Assembly (NCBI GenBank): GCA_003024985.2
Contig: PXIH01S0033138.1
DNA: 11,266 nt
DNA from: Euperipatoides rowelli
Lineage: Eukaryota > Onychophora > Udeonychophora > Euonychophora > Peripatopsidae
Direction: 5' to 3' (one strand)
Part shown: positions 7,100 to 11,266 of the stretch, piece after piece
Layout: every line of letters starts with the position of its first letter
How positions within the stretch are numbered: the first letter of the stretch is position 1
The notes under the pieces: model-generated
The model's input: only the letters and a program-made list of their open reading frames with translations
Databases searched by the model: none
What the model was told of the DNA's origin: nothing
Made by a program: the position numbers and the translations under genes

Positions 7100-7271
7100 T
7101 AAATAAACAAAGAAAACTTTGTCAGAAAAAAATCAGTCACCTGATCTGGGAATTGAACCCAGGTCTCCTGCTTTCCGGGCAGTTGCACTAACCACTATGC
7201 TAACCAGGCTTTCCAATTAATATCTGACAAACTGCAGTTATATTTAAGATGTTATAGAATACAATGAGAAT
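7100..7271 (-). repeat. copy 2 of the 172-bp duplicated unit with tRNA-like head
   Basis: This is the better preserved copy. On its minus strand the tRNA-like segment 7209-7139 is followed by a short body, the ACAAAG/CTTTGT hairpin (7107-7122) and AATAAATAAATAA-type sequence. On the other side the shared leader runs straight into an AAT microsatellite at 7268. The shared 62-base leader, present in both copies, either belongs to the element or shows that the pair arose by local duplication and not by two insertions. No target-site duplications were recognised around either copy. Confidence 0.85.
7139..7209 (-). tRNA. tRNA-like sequence (tRNA-derived SINE head or tRNA pseudogene), anticodon position reads GGA
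   Basis: Seen on the minus strand: a 71-base cloverleaf. The acceptor stem pairs GCCTGGT with ATCAGGT over 7 pairs including two G-T; the D-arm stem is GCAT/GTGC; the anticodon stem keeps CTGC/GCAG with one mismatch at its base; the loop is CCGGAAA; the variable loop is 4 bases; and the T-arm CTGGG/CCCAG encloses TTCAATT. Pol III box A (TAGCATAGTGG, 7192-7202) and box B (GGTTCAATTCC, 7149-7159) both fit consensus. Against a working tRNA: C instead of the invariant T before the anticodon, a GGA anticodon (Ser) without the long variable arm of serine tRNAs, and a near-identical damaged copy next door. Pol III transcription is plausible; decoding is not. Confidence 0.6.
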
Positions 7272-7428
7272 AATAATAATAATAATAACAATAATAACAA
7301 TAAAATCAAAAAAAAAAATAATAATTACAATAACAATAATAACAATAACAATAACAATAATACTAATAACACTAAAACTAATGCTACTACTATGACTACT
7401 ATGACTACTACTACTACTACTACTATTG

Positions 7429-7497
<69 letters not shown>
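7268..7497. repeat. compound trinucleotide microsatellite AAT-AAC-ACT-AAT
   Basis: Tracts follow one another: AAT and AAC repeats (7268-7370) with an A-run, a clean CTA/ACT array with few interruptions (about 7381-7462), and an AAT array (about 7463-7497). It begins directly at the end of copy 2 of the duplicated unit. No gene. Confidence 0.95.
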
Positions 7498-8405
7498 TAA
7501 TGTTTATGATAATCAGCTATTAGAAAAATAATTTTATAAAAAAGTAGTTAATAAACGAAAATCTACCTACTATGTGATTATCAGTATTTTTTTTTTCTAT
7601 CTACCCACACAACAATTTCAGATTTTCACGAAGTCATTTTAAATAAAATTATAGAATTATCCTTAAACGAATTGCAATTTTCATTTATCAGCCTACATTA
7701 ATAACAAATAAATACATTAACAAATAAAAGTGAAATGAAATTACTTTTGCCATCGGTTGCAAAATAAAATTAGATGAGAAAATAATCAGATAAATACTAC
7801 AGAGGATTAATAATTTCCTGAATATGATGATCAATAAAACCATCTTGATAAAAGCTAAAATCGTTAGATTTATTTATTATTGGAATCAATCGTATAACAG
7901 CAATCTCTAATTAATCTTATTATCCATTGCAGTGTAATTTAAAGTTGATCAATTGATAGATTTCAAATCTTACTTGTAAATATTTACATCAAGCTAGAAA
8001 AAAAAAGTAAGTTCTCATCTTAAAAGTTTATTTTAAAGAAAATGATTTGAAAAAAAAAATAAAATTTCATTACATAAGAGATAGTGTTAAACTTATTTAT
8101 TTATTTCAATGGTTAATTACAGCAGCTGTTAACATATTTTTCATCAAGTCTTAGTTGTTTTTTTACTGTGTTTACAACATAGGTAATCAGTTTAACAAAG
8201 TATACAACATAAGAAATCAGTAACTAATTAAAATACAGTGATTAAATGACAAAAAATAGAAATAAATATAAAATATTAGGTGAAGAGTCCTATGGCAGAG
8301 GGAGGACAACAGGGGATAGAGAGAAAAAATGAAATGAATGAAGAGGCATAGATGGAGAATCCCAGGAGTCAAGGATGGTTGTTGTCAATGGAGTGATCAC
8401 CATCT
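7498..8405. other. gene-poor AT-rich stretch with a short imperfect tandem repeat
   Basis: No coding-like frame is recognised. A block near TACAACATAGGTAATCAG (about 8173) recurs with changes about 30 bases later as TACAACATAAGAAATCAG. Positions 8280-8400 are less AT-rich and purine-rich on the + strand. They may be the 3' untranslated part of the minus-strand LINE that follows, but no A-tail or AATAAA marks its end. Confidence 0.4.
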
Positions 8406-8750
8406 TTATATAAGGGATTGAGGAAAATCTAATATCCTGAAATACTCATACACATTTAATTTCCCATATAATGAATAATAATATAGAAATAATGTGAATT
8501 TTTGGAAGCTAATGAGTATTAATATTGATGAGGTCTTGAAAAGAACTATAAGTACATAAGTTTGTTCACTGTATATTATCAATCCAGTTCCATGCCTGGT
8601 CAAAGTGAGATCATAGGAAAGGTGATCATTTTCCTCTTGATCACAAAAAGAACAATTGGAAGAGATATCAGTTAACAAATAAGCTTTTCAATCAAGCAAA
8701 AGATGAGGATAGACCATGAATAACTTTTTAAAAAAAAAATTCTCCTTTTG
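8406..8750 (-). mobile_element. second LINE fragment, ORF2 C-terminal zinc-finger region
   Basis: Seen on the minus strand: a frame open from 8678 to 8406 containing NCSFC (both Cys kept, 8654-8652 and 8645-8643), QEENDH, then a Leu where the fourth metal-binding Cys of the C-x2-C...H-x4-C motif should be. A tail containing YSEQTYV follows. Upstream, the same frame continues past one TGA (about 8690-8692) with a plausible ORF2-like block back to about 8745. Known: this motif follows the reverse transcriptase in many LINEs. The reverse transcriptase itself is absent, so this is a truncated, inactive fragment. Its sequence differs enough from the copy at 1017-1520 that it is probably a different family or an old relative. 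Confidence 0.6.
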
Positions 8751-9751
8751 TTAACATAAGTTTGATAGCCCTTCATTGTTATGGCCCTATTACTCTGCAT
8801 TTCCATAGAATAGAATAAAATAGCAGATTAGGGATGTTGAATCGGTGCAAATTAGCACCTTGTAAACTATACTTAAAAACCAATATGTAAATTATAAAGA
8901 TGCATTAAATTTATTGAACAATAATTCTTTGGAAGGGTGTAGAATTTATCTTTATAAACAGTAGTTGTTTTTTTTAGGTTTTGCTACCACAGAAACAATT
9001 ACAGGTTTCAGGCACAGTAATAAAAAATTCAAATAAATACTATGAGAATAACTAGATTCATGAATAATATTCTCCTTTAAATTACATGATCTGATACTGA
9101 CAAGCTTATCACAATCCTTCAATCATCACAGTAATTTTAAATTGACCCTTCCTTCTTTCACTGCATTCTCTGTGCTGAAACTATTATTAAAATTATTAAT
9201 TTAATAATCACAGTATTTTTATTTAATAGACCTGAATCAATATCGCTTTTACTTATATTTCCAGCACTTAAAAAAATTGTTAAATCTAATTTGACTTAAA
9301 TTATTTTGTGTAAAGATTAATGTTATTCGCTTAACATAATTATGTCAAAGTGTGTTTTTTTTTTTCTTCTTAAAAATATCAAGATACTATAAAAAGCTTA
9401 ATTTTAGGTTTTCTCACCATTTTAAAATATTAAAAATTAGGCCGTGAGAGGTTAATAAGTTTGGTTGGCCTAATAGAGGGCTTAGTTAATTTGACAGCAA
9501 AACTTAAATTAGTTAAAATTGTGTTTACTTCCTGATTGATGTTATATTCAAGTCTATCATATCAAGTGAAATTTAAGTGTATTTTAACAAGCTAATGCTT
9601 AGTAACAATTTCTCCATCACTTCAAATTGCTAAATCAATTTTAAATAATGCTATTAATCAAAGCTATGAACTTTAAATTCAGTAATTGATTAACTATTCT
9701 GTTAATATTTAATATTTAACAATCTACATCTTTCATATTGACCAATGTTAT
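8751..9751. other. gene-poor AT-rich stretch
   Basis: No open frame with protein-like composition and no recognised element. One perfect 8-bp inverted repeat is present (ATTAGGCC 9436-9443 and GGCCTAAT 9467-9474, 23-base spacer). Confidence 0.4.
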
Positions 9752-9803
9752 GGAATTGTTGTTGTTCTGTGTTTGTAGGAATTGTTGTTGTTCTGTGTTT
9801 GTA
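9752..9803. repeat. perfect tandem duplication of a 26-bp unit
   Basis: Two exact adjacent copies, 9752-9777 and 9778-9803, of a unit starting GGAATTGTTGTTGTTCTG. With no differences it is probably recent, or a length-variable minisatellite seed. It may also be an assembly stutter. No gene overlaps it. Confidence 0.95.
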
Positions 9804-11018
9804 GCATCTGTTTTCGGCTCACAGTGGCCTTTAGTACTTAAATACTTGGCATGGGAATAGTGTCCTTTAACGTTAACATTTAGATTTTCTTTTGATCATG
9901 ACCATAATGAATTATTTTTGCCTGAATTCTTCTTTCAGTTGTATAGGCCATATGAGACGAAAAACTCAGAGTAGTTTTCTCAGACATCGGGAAGTCGATA
10001 AGGTATATGCCATCACTGGATTGATAACCCAGGGTGTATGGTAAGCTTAATATTGTCAACACTTTGCTAATTATTTAATTTGCTGTCTTTGAAAAATATG
10101 TTTTTATCTTTTATGTGGTGAGAATTAGTGATTCTTTGTTCGAAACAAGGATGCCAGTTGTCAAGATAATTACTCCAAACAAAGGAAGTACTTTTCATCT
10201 ATTGTCTTCATTTCCTGCTATCCTGATCATCACAGGAGTTTGCATAAATTAACCACCAGGAATGTCCTTGGAAATTTTAAATATTCCTTTTGACAAAAAT
10301 TGAAATTTAATTTAACTTAATTTTAATTAGACATTTAATTATTCAAATTAAAAACATATCCATTCTTCAACTTTAAATTACCTTTAAAATAAATAATTGG
10401 CCAACTTTTTCAACAAAATGTCTCATGTGTTTAATCAACCAATAATGAAACTTTAAACTTTAAAGATTTTTAAAAATGAAGATATAGGTCACTCGGATTT
10501 TAGATTCCCACGAAGAAACTTGTGAAAACTGAACTTCTCATCTAATATGAAGAAGAGAAAATTTGCTTGGATTTCCAAAATCATCCTCGTATGTAAACTG
10601 TAAGGGACAGGAGAATAATACCTGACCATTTGTTGGCAACCTGGAAATTTGAATAGGATAAACTTGCCTATTTCAACATAAAGGAAGACACACTTACAGT
10701 ACATACAAACCACCGTCAAATTTGCACATTTTAATGCTATCACAAAATATATATAAAAATTAACGAACAATATTAAAAAAAAGAACTCTTATTTTAAAAA
10801 TTAAATTTCATCATGATTTCTTGAAGTAAGGACAGCTGCCTTCTCAGTCTTAATGTATTAGCCACATAACTTTCAGCAGTCACTGTGGGAATTTCATTGG
10901 GGAGTTCCCTGTATCGTTTGTTTGAACTTTTCTTTGAAAATTATCTTTCAACCTTAACATAGTCTTCAGGCCTACAAAGTTGATCTTCCAAATGATATTG
11001 TAAGTTTTTTTTTTTTAA
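9804..11018. other. stretch with no supported gene
   Basis: Minus-strand open frames at 10062-9880 (60 codons) and 10770-10489 (93 codons) lack a recognised domain, matching splice sites or promoter. The longer one is Phe/Tyr/Leu/Lys-rich as expected of random AT-rich DNA. The shorter one looks slightly more protein-like but has no other support. The interval is otherwise plain AT-rich sequence. Confidence 0.4.
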
Positions 11019-11266
11019 TTCATTGTGTGATGGTTTTGGGGAGTGGAAGATTTGGGAGCAATATTATTATTATTACAGCACTCGGGTTATTAGGGAGCAA
11101 GGGCGGAGTGCAGGGGCCAAACAATACAAAATACTTATTACTAAAAAATATTGTATTTATTATGGTAAGGTAATAATCATATATTATGAGTGTGTGTGTG
11201 TGTAAGATGTAATGCACATATGACGGCTTAGTCCTATTGCAACAGTAATGATGGGGGGATCTAACC
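11019..11266. other. right edge with short microsatellites
   Basis: A short ATT run (about 11062-11074) and (GT)7 at 11190-11203 flank a small GC-richer patch (11083-11120). Overlapping open frames on both strands here cover the same bases and have no recognisable domain. Confidence 0.5.

Noticed and set aside
7139-7209. Functional serine tRNA gene
   Set aside because: It lacks the long variable arm of serine tRNAs, has C for the invariant T before the anticodon, and lies in a duplicated repeat-like unit.
9880-10062. Minus-strand 60-codon frame
   Set aside because: Somewhat protein-like, but with no domain, no convincing splice sites and no supporting neighbour.
10489-10770. Minus-strand 93-codon frame
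   Set aside because: Rich in Phe, Tyr, Leu and Lys as expected of random AT-rich DNA, with no domain or context.
11020-11217. Overlapping open frames on both strands at the right edge
   Set aside because: They mirror each other over ATT and GT microsatellites and show no domain.
1-11266. CRISPR array, bacterial operon, riboswitch or defence system
   Set aside because: No regularly spaced repeats, no bacterial-type genes or ribosome binding sites; the window is animal nuclear DNA.

Overview
The window is AT-rich nuclear DNA from an animal, most likely an invertebrate. The evidence is non-LTR retrotransposon (LINE) 3' ends, a duplicated tRNA-like unit next to long trinucleotide microsatellites, candidate spliced exons, and a decayed protein-primed family-B DNA polymerase of the Polinton/adintovirus type. 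Nothing fixes the species. There are no bacterial operons, rRNA genes or CRISPR arrays, and no intact protein-coding gene lies wholly inside the window. Nearly all of it is mobile-element remains and gene-poor sequence.

Region by region. (1) Positions 1-750, + strand: a short exon-like block with good splice sites (60-125) and acidic, Ser/Pro-rich coding-like blocks (364-537, 610-750). (2) Positions 834-2726, + strand: the main find, the front half of a Polinton/adintovirus-type DNA polymerase B. It is recognisable from short motifs in order, but is broken by many frame changes and stops and ends before the polymerase palm. A 5'-truncated LINE on the minus strand (about 1017-1520) sits inside it, with AATAAA, an A-tail and a possible target-site duplication. 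(3) Positions 3327-3470, minus strand: a candidate last coding exon of an unidentified gene, with a good splice acceptor and AATAAA signals downstream. (4) Positions about 3860-4940: less AT-rich stretches with a TATA box and, later, AATAAA, possibly a decayed LTR. (5) Positions 5043-5450, minus strand: an unidentified coding relic. (6) Positions 6600-7500: degenerate trinucleotide repeats, two copies of a 172-bp unit with a tRNA-like head (minus strand), and a compound AAT/AAC/ACT microsatellite. (7) Positions 8406-8750, minus strand: the C-terminal end of a second LINE. (8) Positions 8750-11266: gene-poor, with a perfect 26-bp tandem duplication (9752-9803) and a short GT run.

These genes do not form a working pathway. 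The window records layered insertions: a Polinton-like element integrated, a LINE later landed in its polymerase gene, and both decayed. If the 3327-3470 exon is real, most of the right-hand part could be intron or upstream sequence of a minus-strand host gene, but no other exon of that gene could be identified. I did not find Polinton integrase, protease, packaging ATPase or capsid genes, or terminal inverted repeats.
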